Shown: one piece after another, positions 42,277 through 50,339 of the stretch
Layout: every line of letters begins with the position of its first letter
How positions within the stretch are numbered: the first letter of the stretch is position 1
Source of the DNA: an uncultured Kordiimonas sp.
GTDB lineage: Bacteria; Pseudomonadota; Alphaproteobacteria; Sphingomonadales; Kordiimonadaceae
Reading direction: 5' to 3'
DNA: 64,000 nt
NCBI GenBank assembly: GCA_947503625.1
Contig: CANNEK010000004.1
Coordinates: 124,001 to 188,000 of the forward strand
Translations under genes and position numbers: made by a program
Notes under the pieces: generated by a model
Told to the model about the DNA's origin: nothing
The model's input: the letters and a program-made list of their open reading frames with translations, nothing else
The model's database searches: none

Positions 42277-43855
42277 CGCCAAATTGAGCAAGCATTTCCG
42301 GCGTGTCCAGATCGATAAGAATTCCGGGGTCCTGAACCGGTACTTCAATAATTTTTTCTCTATGATGATACATCACATTTCTGCCGCCAACGTCACCCGA
42401 CAAGCGAGATAATTCCGGTATGAATTTACTGTCCCACAAAACGGGATGGCCTCGTTTTCCGTTGAAGGTCGGCACTATGATAGCGCTACTGTTCTGTGTT
42501 TTTGCCGTTGCCATGAGAGCCTTTAGCGTTGCAGGCTGTACAAAGGGCATATCAGCCAGACAAATGAATACATAGTCGCTCTCGGGCCGTATCGCGCTGA
42601 TGCCCTCAGCGATACTGCTACCCATGCCAGATTTAAAATCCTTGTTGTGAACAACGTCAACAGCCAGGCCTTTTGTGCAGGCTTCGATTTTTTCGCGTGC
42701 ATCACCTGTCACCACCACTGTATTCATCGCTCCCGCACTTTCAATGGCTGACAGTGTCGCGGAGATGACCGGTGTATCGCCGATCAAAGAAAGTAACTTG
42801 TGAGCGCTTTCCGCTCTGGTCGATCGACCTGCGGCGAGCACAATAGCGGCAAAACCGGGCGAATCGCTGCCCTTTGAGAACGCATTGTCCGTTCGCGGAA
42901 CACGTCTGCCGACAGGTTCTTTGAGCAATCCGCCGGTCCCCATGGAGGCTATGATATCTTTGTCGAGTTTTAGTTTTGCTGCGTATCTCTGCAGAACCCA
43001 GTCAAAGCCATTGAGGGAAGGCGAACGGGCGCATCCCGGCAGTCCGATAACCATTTTTGTGCCAAGCGCTCCAAGCATCAGCAGGTTACCGGGGTCTGCC
43101 GGCATTCCCAATTTTTCGATCGAGCCTCCCGCTGAAAGCAAGGCCGCGGGCAGAGTGTCGCGGATATCGCTGATAGCTGAAGCACCTAGCATCAAAATTA
43201 AATCTGCGTTGGTTTTCGCCGATGAGTGAAGCATGTTTGTGACGTCGGTGACGGTATGCAGAACTTGATATGATGAGACGATGTTACCCTTTACGCTGTT
43301 GATCCGTTTCTCAAGAACAGTTCGCGTCTTTTCGGTCATGTCATTGCCGCTTGAAATCAGGGCAGCTTCGAACGGCATGAATTCGGCAACACGACATTTT
43401 TCAAGGCTATCTGTATCTTGCAGCACTGACTTTGCAACGCCATACGGAACAAGTTTGATCGTTGCCACAAGTTGGCCCGTGTGCACGACCGAAAATGGCC
43501 GAAGGGACGCAGCAGAGAAAGCGTCGTCAAGGGTGTTTAGGTCGTCTATTGCCTGGTGCGGAATAAAAATACCGTCAACGTTAGAGATCAGGTTGGCGCG
43601 TCCGCGACCCTCAAGAGTAACCGCAAGGTTGTCGCCGCAAATCAATTTAGCCGCCACTTTTGCCGCAGTATCTTCGTCATAGTCGTGCTCGTCCAGACGA
43701 AAAACCTGCACAGACGTTACTCCTGACTGAAGCAAGTCATCAATGATTTCCTCAGACAGAATAGTGCCTTTTGCCAGTCGTCTGGAGCCACACGCCACGC
43801 TATGCGCAAGCGACCAACCAAAAGAGGCTTCAACGCTTCTCTCTTCAAACTGCAT
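42257..43855 (-). CDS. Fused molybdopterin-binding domain / MocA-type cytidylyltransferase
   Basis: A 532-residue fusion. Residues about 1-330 are a MoeA/MogA-like molybdopterin-binding module (SSGNDMTEKTRTVLEKRI, LILMLGASAISD, IGLPGCARSPSLNGFDW). Residues about 340-532 are a MobA/MocA-like nucleotidyltransferase with AAIVLAAGRSTRAE (the pyrophosphorylase loop), CLADMPFVQPATL and KRGHPVLWD. MocA enzymes make the cytosine dinucleotide form of the molybdenum cofactor used by xanthine-oxidase-family enzymes. The xdhC gene 18 bases upstream on the same strand fits this. No molybdo-hydroxylase structural gene is in the window. Confidence 0.85.
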   Translation of the reverse strand: MQFEERSVEASFGWSLAHSVACGSRRLAKGTILSEEIIDDLLQSGVTSVQVFRLDEHDYDEDTAAKVAAKLICGDNLAVTLEGRGRANLISNVDGIFIPHQAIDDLNTLDDAFSAASLRPFSVVHTGQLVATIKLVPYGVAKSVLQDTDSLEKCRVAEFMPFEAALISSGNDMTEKTRTVLEKRINSVKGNIVSSYQVLHTVTDVTNMLHSSAKTNADLILMLGASAISDIRDTLPAALLSAGGSIEKLGMPADPGNLLMLGALGTKMVIGLPGCARSPSLNGFDWVLQRYAAKLKLDKDIIASMGTGGLLKEPVGRRVPRTDNAFSKGSDSPGFAAIVLAAGRSTRAESAHKLLSLIGDTPVISATLSAIESAGAMNTVVVTGDAREKIEACTKGLAVDVVHNKDFKSGMGSSIAEGISAIRPESDYVFICLADMPFVQPATLKALMATAKTQNSSAIIVPTFNGKRGHPVLWDSKFIPELSRLSGDVGGRNVMYHHREKIIEVPVQDPGILIDLDTPEMLAQFGVKPTAR

Positions 43856-43873
43856 GAGGTTTTACCAGATTTA

Positions 43874-44827
43874 TCAAAGGCTTCTTGCTTCCCTAATAAT
43901 CTCTGCCAGAATTGAGACCGCAATTTCAGCCGGCGTCGCCGCGCTAATGTCAAGCCCCACAGGGCCATGAATGCGGCCTGTGTCTTTTGGGCTAAAACCC
44001 AATTCAGACAATCGTTTTAGCCTTGCCGAGTGGGTTTTTTTGCTGCCCAGGCATCCAATATAGAATGGATTGGACTTCAATGCTTCCGCGAGTGCGGCGT
44101 CATCAAGCTTCGGGTCGTGGGTTAACGTTACCACTGCGGTTGTTGGCCCGGCGACATGCTTTCTGAAAAAATCGTCAGGCCATTCCGAGATCAGCTCGAC
44201 TCCGGAAAATGACCGTTCTTCGGTGAAGGCGGCCCGTGGATCAATCACCCGAACCTTGAAGTCGCACTCTGAGGCCATCAAAGCCAGATGCTGGGCAATG
44301 TGGACGGCACCTATAATGTCCAGACACAACGGCGGAATCAATGGCACGACAAACTGGCCCCCCTGTTTTGCGGGCACAGGCTTTTTGGACGGTGATCCCA
44401 ATTCAAGAATATGGATGCTGCTTGTGTCGTTACCAAATGCAAGTTCGCAAGTCTTGTTATTTGACTGCAAGTCCAGCGCGTGCATCAGCGGGGTGATGTC
44501 ATTGGCCTTAAGTACCAACAGCCAAACATTGATTTCGCCGCCACAGGCCAACCCCACTTCCCAGGCTTGTTCAGATGCAACAGAAAAAGATAGTTCCTTT
44601 GAGTGCGGGCCATCTTTGTCTGCCTCAATCAGGTTGATGGCTTCCGCAATGACCGAGCCTTCCACGCACCCGCCGGAAACTGATCCCTCGAATACACCGT
44701 CATCCCGGATAACCATCAGGCTTCCTGCCCGCCGCGGAGCTGACCCCCATGTTTTGGCAACCACCGCCAATACAATCGCGTGGTTGCCCTTTAGCCAGGT
44801 TACAGCTGTTTTCAATTCTCGCGACAT
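43874..44827 (-). CDS. xdhC: XdhC/CoxI family molybdoenzyme maturation factor
   Basis: A 317-residue chaperone that inserts sulfurated molybdenum cofactor into xanthine dehydrogenase or CO-dehydrogenase-type enzymes. The N-terminal XdhC_CoxI domain has GSAPRRAGSLMVIRDDG, GSVSGGCVEGSV and a GLACGGEINVW cysteine loop. The C-terminal Rossmann-like half includes VRVIDPRAAFTEERSF, TLTHDPKLDDAAL and YIGCLGSKKTHSARLKRL. It is the first gene of an xdhC-mocA-like operon. A 280-bp gap separates it from the divergent nhaB. Confidence 0.92.
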   Translation of the reverse strand: MSRELKTAVTWLKGNHAIVLAVVAKTWGSAPRRAGSLMVIRDDGVFEGSVSGGCVEGSVIAEAINLIEADKDGPHSKELSFSVASEQAWEVGLACGGEINVWLLVLKANDITPLMHALDLQSNNKTCELAFGNDTSSIHILELGSPSKKPVPAKQGGQFVVPLIPPLCLDIIGAVHIAQHLALMASECDFKVRVIDPRAAFTEERSFSGVELISEWPDDFFRKHVAGPTTAVVTLTHDPKLDDAALAEALKSNPFYIGCLGSKKTHSARLKRLSELGFSPKDTGRIHGPVGLDISAATPAEIAVSILAEIIREARSL

Positions 44828-45107
44828 TGCAAACTTACCATTTAGAAGTTTTTGATTACACAGTCCGCAACAATAAAGCCGGTTTTTACCCTAACAAGGC
44901 GAATATTAGTTTAGAGACGAAATTGTACCAAGAATTGGCGACTTTGATTTCAAAATGAGATACGGTCAGGCGTTGTTTTGACTTTTACGTTCAAAAATCA
45001 GACCTGTATTTTCTTTCCAAATCTTCCGGGGTCTTGATTTGCCCGTGTTAGCTGGCTAGAAGCTTGCAGGAATAGAAAACGTGAACCTTCCACTATAGGG
45101 GACATAC

Positions 45108-46694
45108 ATGGCACTTTTCGCAAACCCGGCGGGAAGAAACTTTCTCGGTAATTCGGCAGATTGGTACAAGATGACCATTCTGACATTTCTTATCATCAAC
45201 CCGATCCTGTTTTTTACAGTCGGTGGCTACATTTCAGGCTGGGTTTTGGTGCTCGAGTTTATTTTCACGCTGGCAATGGCACTGAAGTGTTACCCTTTGC
45301 AACCTGGTGGTTTGCTGGCGTTTCAGGCGGTGCTGATAGGGATGACCAGTCCCGAAACAGTGATGCATGAAGTCGAAACCGGTCTTGAGGTTATCCTGCT
45401 GCTCGTGTTCATGGTTGCGGGTATTTACTTCATGAAAAGCATGCTGCTTTTCCTCTTCACCAAGCTGGTAGTGAATGTTCGCAACAAGGTGATTCTATCG
45501 CTGGTCTTTTCCTTCGCGGCCGCATTTCTATCAGCATTTCTGGATGCTCTGACGGTTACCGCCGTGGTGATCGCGATCTCGGTTGGCTTCTATTCGATCT
45601 ACCACAAAGTGGCGTCGGGCAAAGACTTCCATCAGGATCATGATCACTTGCATGATCAGAGCCTGGATAAACTAGGTGCGGAAGACCTTGAAGCCTTTCG
45701 GGCCTTTTTACGCAGCCTGATGATGCATGCGGCGGTCGGCACTGCGCTTGGCGGTGTTATGACCATTGTAGGCGAACCCCAAAACCTCCTTATTGGTGAA
45801 GAAGCTGGTTGGGAATTTATTGAGTTCTTCCTACGGATGTCACCGGTAACATTACCGGTTTTCGTTGTCGGCCTTACGACTTGCGTATTGCTCGAGACAA
45901 CGGGCAAATTTGGATATGGCGCAAAAATACCCGAAAAAGTTATGAACATTCTGGCAGATTATGACGCTTATGAAAGTGGCCGTCGGACAGCACAAGACAA
46001 AGCTGCGCTGGTTGCTCAAGGCCTTGTGGGCGTTTGGTTGATTATTGGTTTGATGTTCCACCTCGCGGAAGTTGGCCTGATTGGCTTGTCTGTTATCGTG
46101 TTGGCGACCGTGTTCACCGGCGTTACTGAGGAACATCAGATCGGGCACGCTTTCGAAGAAGCCCTGCCATTCACTGCATTGCTGGTTGTTTTCTTCTCGG
46201 TTGTTGGAGTGATCGCTGATCAGGGCCTTTTCGCGCCCGTTACCAATTTTGTATTGAGCCTGGAAGGCTCGAACCAGATTTCCATGCTCTATATGGCAAA
46301 TGGCGTGTTATCGGCAATTTCGGACAACGTCTTTGTCGCGACGGTCTATATCAGTGAAATGGGCAAGGCGCTCGCTGAAGGTGCGATCACCCGGGACACG
46401 TACGACCTGATGGCAGTTGCAATCAATACCGGTACCAATATTCCGTCGGTTGCGACACCGAACGGGCAGGCGGCGTTCCTGTTTCTTCTGACTTCTGCTC
46501 TCGCGCCGTTGATCCGGCTTTCGTACATGAAGATGGTCGTGATGGCGTTTCCGTACGCTATCACGATGGCGATAACAGGGTATTTCGCCGTTGCTTACCT
46601 GTTGGAGCCGCTGACTCAGGATTTGTATGATGCACACCTTATTGAGCATCATACGGCGTTGCCAGGGGCTGATGCTGTAAAATCTGGTCACTAA
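45108..46694 (+). CDS. nhaB: Na+/H+ antiporter NhaB
   Basis: A 528-residue inner-membrane antiporter. The N-terminus ([25 protein letters not shown]) and the helices [24 protein letters not shown] and [22 protein letters not shown] are diagnostic for NhaB. About twelve membrane segments can be counted. NhaB complements NhaA in Na+ extrusion, mostly near neutral pH in enterics. An AGGGGA site precedes the ATG, and an intrinsic terminator follows. The 280-bp upstream gap showed no other gene. Confidence 0.95.
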   Translation: MALFANPAGRNFLGNSADWYKMTILTFLIINPILFFTVGGYISGWVLVLEFIFTLAMALKCYPLQPGGLLAFQAVLIGMTSPETVMHEVETGLEVILLLVFMVAGIYFMKSMLLFLFTKLVVNVRNKVILSLVFSFAAAFLSAFLDALTVTAVVIAISVGFYSIYHKVASGKDFHQDHDHLHDQSLDKLGAEDLEAFRAFLRSLMMHAAVGTALGGVMTIVGEPQNLLIGEEAGWEFIEFFLRMSPVTLPVFVVGLTTCVLLETTGKFGYGAKIPEKVMNILADYDAYESGRRTAQDKAALVAQGLVGVWLIIGLMFHLAEVGLIGLSVIVLATVFTGVTEEHQIGHAFEEALPFTALLVVFFSVVGVIADQGLFAPVTNFVLSLEGSNQISMLYMANGVLSAISDNVFVATVYISEMGKALAEGAITRDTYDLMAVAINTGTNIPSVATPNGQAAFLFLLTSALAPLIRLSYMKMVVMAFPYAITMAITGYFAVAYLLEPLTQDLYDAHLIEHHTALPGADAVKSGH

Positions 46695-46744
46695 ACTAAG
46701 GCTTATTATTGGAAAAATACACCTCTAAACAAGAGGTTGCTGAT

Positions 46745-46782
46745 CGGCACTCGTGACAAAATAGTTGCGGGTGCCGTTTTTT
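46745..46782 (+). terminator. Rho-independent terminator after nhaB
   Basis: CGGCACTCG (46745-46753) pairs with CGGGTGCCG (46768-46776), nine pairs with one G-T, and a 14-base loop. Six Ts follow. It ends the nhaB transcript and leaves the cold-shock gene with its own promoter in the next 65 bases. Confidence 0.82.
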
Positions 46783-46847
46783 ATGACTAGCATATCTCAA
46801 TTGTACCAATGTTTGAGCAGGTTCAGCGTTTCTGAAGGGGGAAACTT

Positions 46848-47399
46848 ATGGACGGCCGCAGTTTGTCGGATGCTGATGATATGGCTGAAAGTGTTAGTCA
46901 TAAAATCGCAGGTAAAGTAAAGTGGTTTGACGCTGTTAAGGGTTACGGCTTTGTTGTTCCGGAGGATAGCGGGACAGATGTATTGCTGCACTTTTCGGTG
47001 TTGAGAGACGTAGGTCGAAGGTCTGTACCTGAAGGCACGACGGTTATATGTGATGCCGTGGCTCGTGATAAGGGACGTCAGGCAACAATCGTTCATTCGC
47101 TGGATTTGTCTACAGCGGTTGCTCCCGAAGACATTGGAAGGTCATCCTTCTCCCATCCCGGAATGGATGTTGACGTTTCGCCCGAATTTGAAGACGTCGT
47201 GGTGAAATGGTTTAACCGGACAAAAGGGTACGGTTTTGTATCACGCGGCGAGGGAACACAGGATATCTTTATCCACATTGAAACACTTCGCCGCGCTGGA
47301 CTAACCGACCTTGAGCCGACGCAGGAAGTGCGCGTCCGAATAGGAACGGGGGAGCGTGGCCCGCTGGTTGCCCAGATAGCTCTTCCCGGGGACGCGTGA
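46848..47399 (+). CDS. Double cold-shock-domain protein
   Basis: A 183-residue nucleic-acid-binding protein with two cold-shock domains. The first (about 22-85) carries [18 protein letters not shown], with RNP-2-like VLLHFSV. The second (about 115-180) carries [18 protein letters not shown] and DIFIHIETL. Each retains the aromatic RNA-binding surface (KGYGFV and F/H-rich strand). Tandem arrangement is a known alphaproteobacterial variant of CspA proteins. AGGGGGA precedes the ATG. Confidence 0.92.
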   Translation: MDGRSLSDADDMAESVSHKIAGKVKWFDAVKGYGFVVPEDSGTDVLLHFSVLRDVGRRSVPEGTTVICDAVARDKGRQATIVHSLDLSTAVAPEDIGRSSFSHPGMDVDVSPEFEDVVVKWFNRTKGYGFVSRGEGTQDIFIHIETLRRAGLTDLEPTQEVRVRIGTGERGPLVAQIALPGDA

Positions 47400-47445
47400 T
47401 ATAATCTTGCTTCGTTGTTTCATGCATGTTGTTGAAAGTATCAGT

Positions 47446-47946
47446 ATGAATATCCTGTTGTTTCGCCAGAGGCTGCCCGTTTTGCAGCCTCTTTTTTTGT
47501 TTTTTGCGCTTGCTGGTTTCCTTGCCTCTTTTTCCAGTCCCGTAGGTGCACAACAGCAAAAGCTGCCTGTTGAAGCCGTCAAAGTTGTTACTGCAGACGG
47601 TAGCGAGCATGTGTTTCAGAGCGAAATGGCCCTAACACCCGGTCAGCAGGCACAAGGTATGATGTTTCGCACGCAAATGGGCCCCGATGAAGGGATGTTG
47701 TTCGTGTTTCCGCAGGTAAGGCGGGCCTCATTCTGGATGCGGAATACGCTGATTCCGCTGGATATGTTGTTTGTTCGTGCCAACGGACGTATTGCCAACA
47801 TTATCGAGAATGTGGCGCCCGAAACAGATACCTCCCGCAGATCCACAGGCAAGGTAAAAGCGGTGTTCGAAATCCCTGGGGGACGGGCAGCAGAGTTAGG
47901 CATCAAGAGCGGTGACCTTGTTGTTCATCCCGCTTTCGGCGGCTGA
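47446..47946 (+). CDS. DUF192 family exported protein
   Basis: A 166-residue protein with a signal peptide (about 1-35, ending SSPVGAQQ) and a DUF192 beta-barrel. Family motifs are GQQAQGMMFRTQMGPDEGMLFVFP, RRASFWMRNTLIPLDMLFV and VFEIPGGRAAELGIKSGDLV. The function of DUF192 is not settled. ATG 47446 is chosen as it gives a clean signal peptide; ATG 47422 and a TTG at 47407 are upstream options. It overlaps the thioesterase start by one base (TGATG). Confidence 0.87.
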   Translation: MNILLFRQRLPVLQPLFLFFALAGFLASFSSPVGAQQQKLPVEAVKVVTADGSEHVFQSEMALTPGQQAQGMMFRTQMGPDEGMLFVFPQVRRASFWMRNTLIPLDMLFVRANGRIANIIENVAPETDTSRRSTGKVKAVFEIPGGRAAELGIKSGDLVVHPAFGG

Positions 47947-48398
47947 TGACCAGGTTTCCTGAACCAAAACGCGCTACAGCTGAAATGGTTGCTGCGGCCG
48001 CTCCTCCCGAGGGATACGATAGCATTCTTTCCACGTCGCCGTTTGGTTGGGAAAACGGACCCGTTTTTGAACGGAAAGTCGATAGTGGCGTGCAGCGCGG
48101 TTTTCGTGTTGCTGCTCGTCACATAAATGCTGGCGGCGCTTTACACGGTGGTATGGTCATGACCTTTGCTGATATTTTGCTGGCAACCGCAGTCCACACA
48201 GTGACAGAACCACCGTTTGTTACCATCCGCCTGACTACGGACTTTATCGCACCAGCGTTTGAAGGTGATTGGGTCGAGGGTACCGCAACCGCAGAATCGC
48301 CGGAAGACGGTATTATAGCTGTACGGGGTATAATTACGACCAGCGAGAGAACAATCGCGTCTGCTCAAGGCCTTTTCAAGGCGATTGTACGTTCCTGA
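47946..48398 (+). CDS. PaaI-type hotdog thioesterase
   Basis: A 150-residue single hotdog-fold protein of the PaaI group, which hydrolyses acyl- or aryl-CoA thioesters. The active-site segment [25 protein letters not shown] (about 59-83) contains the conserved HGG plus an acidic residue on the central helix. [21 protein letters not shown] is the usual strand pair. It is translationally coupled to the DUF192 gene. Substrate is unknown. Confidence 0.88.
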   Translation: MTRFPEPKRATAEMVAAAAPPEGYDSILSTSPFGWENGPVFERKVDSGVQRGFRVAARHINAGGALHGGMVMTFADILLATAVHTVTEPPFVTIRLTTDFIAPAFEGDWVEGTATAESPEDGIIAVRGIITTSERTIASAQGLFKAIVRS

Positions 48399-48439
48399 GT
48401 AGTAAATCCGTTTTTTTTTAGGGGTAGTCGATTTTTCGC

Positions 48440-48468
48440 TTGCGTGGGCGCAAGCCAGAAACTATACC
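48440..48468 (+). promoter_or_regulatory. Promoter of tRNA-Pro
   Basis: TTGCGT (48440-48445), 17 bases, TATACC (48463-48468); the predicted start is about five bases before the tRNA. The -35 and spacer contain a 7-bp inverted repeat, GCTTGCG/CGCAAGC (48438-48455), that could form a hairpin on the DNA but is upstream of the transcript. Confidence 0.6.
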
Positions 48469-48479
48469 GTGCTCCGCGT

Positions 48480-48556
48480 CGGGGAGTGGCGCAGCCTGGT
48501 AGCGCACCTGTTTTGGGTACAGGGGGTCGCAAGTTCGAATCTTGTCTCCCCGACCA
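48480..48556 (+). tRNA. tRNA-Pro (anticodon UGG)
   Basis: Complete 77-base tRNA. The acceptor CGGGGAG (48480-48486) pairs with CTCCCCG (48546-48552), then discriminator A and encoded CCA. The anticodon stem CCTGT/ACAGG has loop TTTGGGT, anticodon TGG. The D-loop GCAGCCTGGTAGCGC and T-loop GTTCGAATC are intact. Confidence 0.97.
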
Positions 48557-48576
48557 GTTATTCTGGTAGGAATATC

Positions 48577-48612
48577 AAGGGGCTTGGCCGCCAGGGCCGA
48601 GCCCTTTTCTTT
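48577..48612 (+). terminator. Rho-independent terminator after tRNA-Pro
   Basis: GGGCTTGGCC (48580-48589) pairs with GGCCGAGCCC (48595-48604) with one G-T wobble and a 5-base loop; AAG/TTT extend the base. TTTTCTTT follows. It closes the single-gene tRNA unit. Confidence 0.85.
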
Positions 48613-48752
48613 ATCTAGGGCATCTGGAGTTTTCCTTCATTTTTTTGGCGGATTTTTCATTTTCTTTACCAGATAGTTGGTATAATGTGCCGATCCGCAG
48701 CCCAAACATAATGCTGCATCTTGAAAACTATACTGTTTGGAAGGTCGACGCC

Positions 48753-49031
48753 GTGAAAGCACGTATTTATCAGCCAGCAAAAAACGCGATGCAGTCTGGC
48801 ACCGCAGGCACGCATGATTGGATACTTGAATTCGAGCCGGAAAAAGGCAAAACCATCGACAGTGTTATGGGTTGGACCGGGTCAAGCGATATGCGCGGGC
48901 AGGTGAAATTGAAGTTTGATACTCTCGATGAAGCCAAAGCCTACGCCGAACGCAACAAGTTGCCATTTGATGTGAAACCGATTCACCGTAAACGCCGGAA
49001 CCTCCAAGCTTACGCCGATAATTTCAAATAG
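48753..49031 (+). CDS. NADH dehydrogenase (complex I) accessory subunit, NDUFS4-like
   Basis: A 92-residue protein of the ETC complex I subunit conserved region family, homologous to mitochondrial NDUFS4 (18 kDa subunit) and found in alphaproteobacteria. Signatures: ARIYQPAKNAMQSGTAGTHDWILEFEPE, MGWTGSSDMRGQVKLKFDT, EAKAYAERNKLPFDV and the end AYADNFK. GTG 48753 is chosen because GGAAGG lies eight bases upstream and it gives the family's normal N-terminus; the longer frame from 48645 adds unrelated residues. tRNA-Arg begins nine bases after the stop. Confidence 0.92.
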   Translation: MKARIYQPAKNAMQSGTAGTHDWILEFEPEKGKTIDSVMGWTGSSDMRGQVKLKFDTLDEAKAYAERNKLPFDVKPIHRKRRNLQAYADNFK

Positions 49032-49039
49032 GAAAATGC

Positions 49040-49116
<77 letters not shown>

Positions 49117-49183
49117 TTCCTTCTGACTGACGAAAGATCAATCTTCCGGTCGCCAAAGTACCTGTCGCCATCAACGTTTCTGT

Positions 49184-49981
49184 TTATCGGGCGAAGGTCT
49201 CGGGATCATCCGACAGTGTCGCCAGCCAGGAAATCAGCGCGGCACGGTCTTCCGGGCGAACCAACTGCCTGAACGCCCGGTGGCTGCCCTGATCAAATTC
49301 CTTGGTTGCCATAAAGAAATTATTCAAATTTTCAGGCGTCCACAAGCCTTCGCGGCGCATAAGCCTCTCGCTATAGTCAAAGCCGTCCGCGCTGGCGATT
49401 GGTCGCCCAACGACCCCCCAGAGGTTCGGGCCGATTTTATTCCCGATACCCTCACTGATCGTGTGACAAACGATGCAGGGACGGGCCACTTGCGCGCCGC
49501 GATCGGTTGCATTGCGCTCAAGAAGCGCTTCAAAGGTGGTTGGAACAGTCTCTGTGGATCCAGGGTTGGTCTTGAGCCATTTTATCAGGTCTCTGCGCAT
49601 ATGAGGGCTTGTCAGGCCCGGAAAAGGCATGTGGTTTCCGGGCACCGCAAGCTTGGGCCTTGCAATGTAACGGTTCAGGGCGTTTTCGTCCCAAACACCG
49701 GATTTGGACCTCAAGCCGTGGCTGTAGGAATAGTCCTTCAGGGAGGCGACTTCCCGACCAAAGATTCCGTGCAGATTGGGCCCGAATTTGTGCTCGCCTC
49801 CTTTGTCAATAGTATGGCAGTCCGTGCAGAGATCAAAAGCTGCCCGGCCGCGACGCATTGTCTCCGACACCGCAGAATCGGAAGACAGGGCGATGGAGGC
49901 ATCCGCAATAGCTAAACACATAAGGAAGATTGCCAAACACATCTGTGCAGGGGAAACAGATCGCAAGTTGGGGAAGACCAC
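49184..49981 (-). CDS. Exported diheme cytochrome c with one degenerate haem site
   Basis: A 265-residue protein with a hydrophobic export signal (about 14-32) and two class I cytochrome c domains. Haem site 1 is CTDCH (52-56) with axial Met118 in PGNHMPFPGL. Haem site 2 is CIVCH (169-173); the matching segment reads QGSHRAFRQL, so Arg235 stands where the axial Met is expected. Each domain also has the KFGPNL/KIGPNL loop of the cytochrome c2/c-550 type. The GTG start at 49981 follows GAGG; ATG 49942 is an alternative that keeps a shorter signal. No oxidase or dehydrogenase is adjacent. Confidence 0.85.
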   Translation of the reverse strand: MVFPNLRSVSPAQMCLAIFLMCLAIADASIALSSDSAVSETMRRGRAAFDLCTDCHTIDKGGEHKFGPNLHGIFGREVASLKDYSYSHGLRSKSGVWDENALNRYIARPKLAVPGNHMPFPGLTSPHMRRDLIKWLKTNPGSTETVPTTFEALLERNATDRGAQVARPCIVCHTISEGIGNKIGPNLWGVVGRPIASADGFDYSERLMRREGLWTPENLNNFFMATKEFDQGSHRAFRQLVRPEDRAALISWLATLSDDPETFAR

Positions 49982-50339
49982 TCAAAACCTCGTTCAAACT
50001 CTGTCTGACAGGTCGGCGATCAGTGACCACAGTCTGTCAGGAAGCTAACGACACCCCAATGCATCAAAACACTCCATAACAAGGGCTTAAGGAGATTTAC
50101 AGCTTTTTCCTGCTACATGAGCAAGTCCTATTGAAAAGCACAATTAGAACAAGAAAAATACACGAATAAAGGTCTCTCTGGTTAGCATCGTCAGGCAGTA
50201 ATGATTGATGGGCCTTCAATGTGTCGTATGCCTCAAATTGATCAAATTTTTGCTTATCATTTACAGCTTGTTGAATTGTCTGCCATAATATTTCTGCATG
50301 GTGGTGGCCACGCTTGGGGCGTTGACTAGGGGTTTTATA
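49982..50339. other. Intergenic region before the M10 peptidase gene
   Basis: About 360 bp, AT-rich towards the right. A TAATAT -10-like element is present near 50286 but without a well-placed -35. No open frame, RNA gene or terminator was recognised. Confidence 0.4.

Noticed and set aside
49133-49155. Possible terminator after tRNA-Arg
   Set aside because: Only a five-base stem with no T tract.
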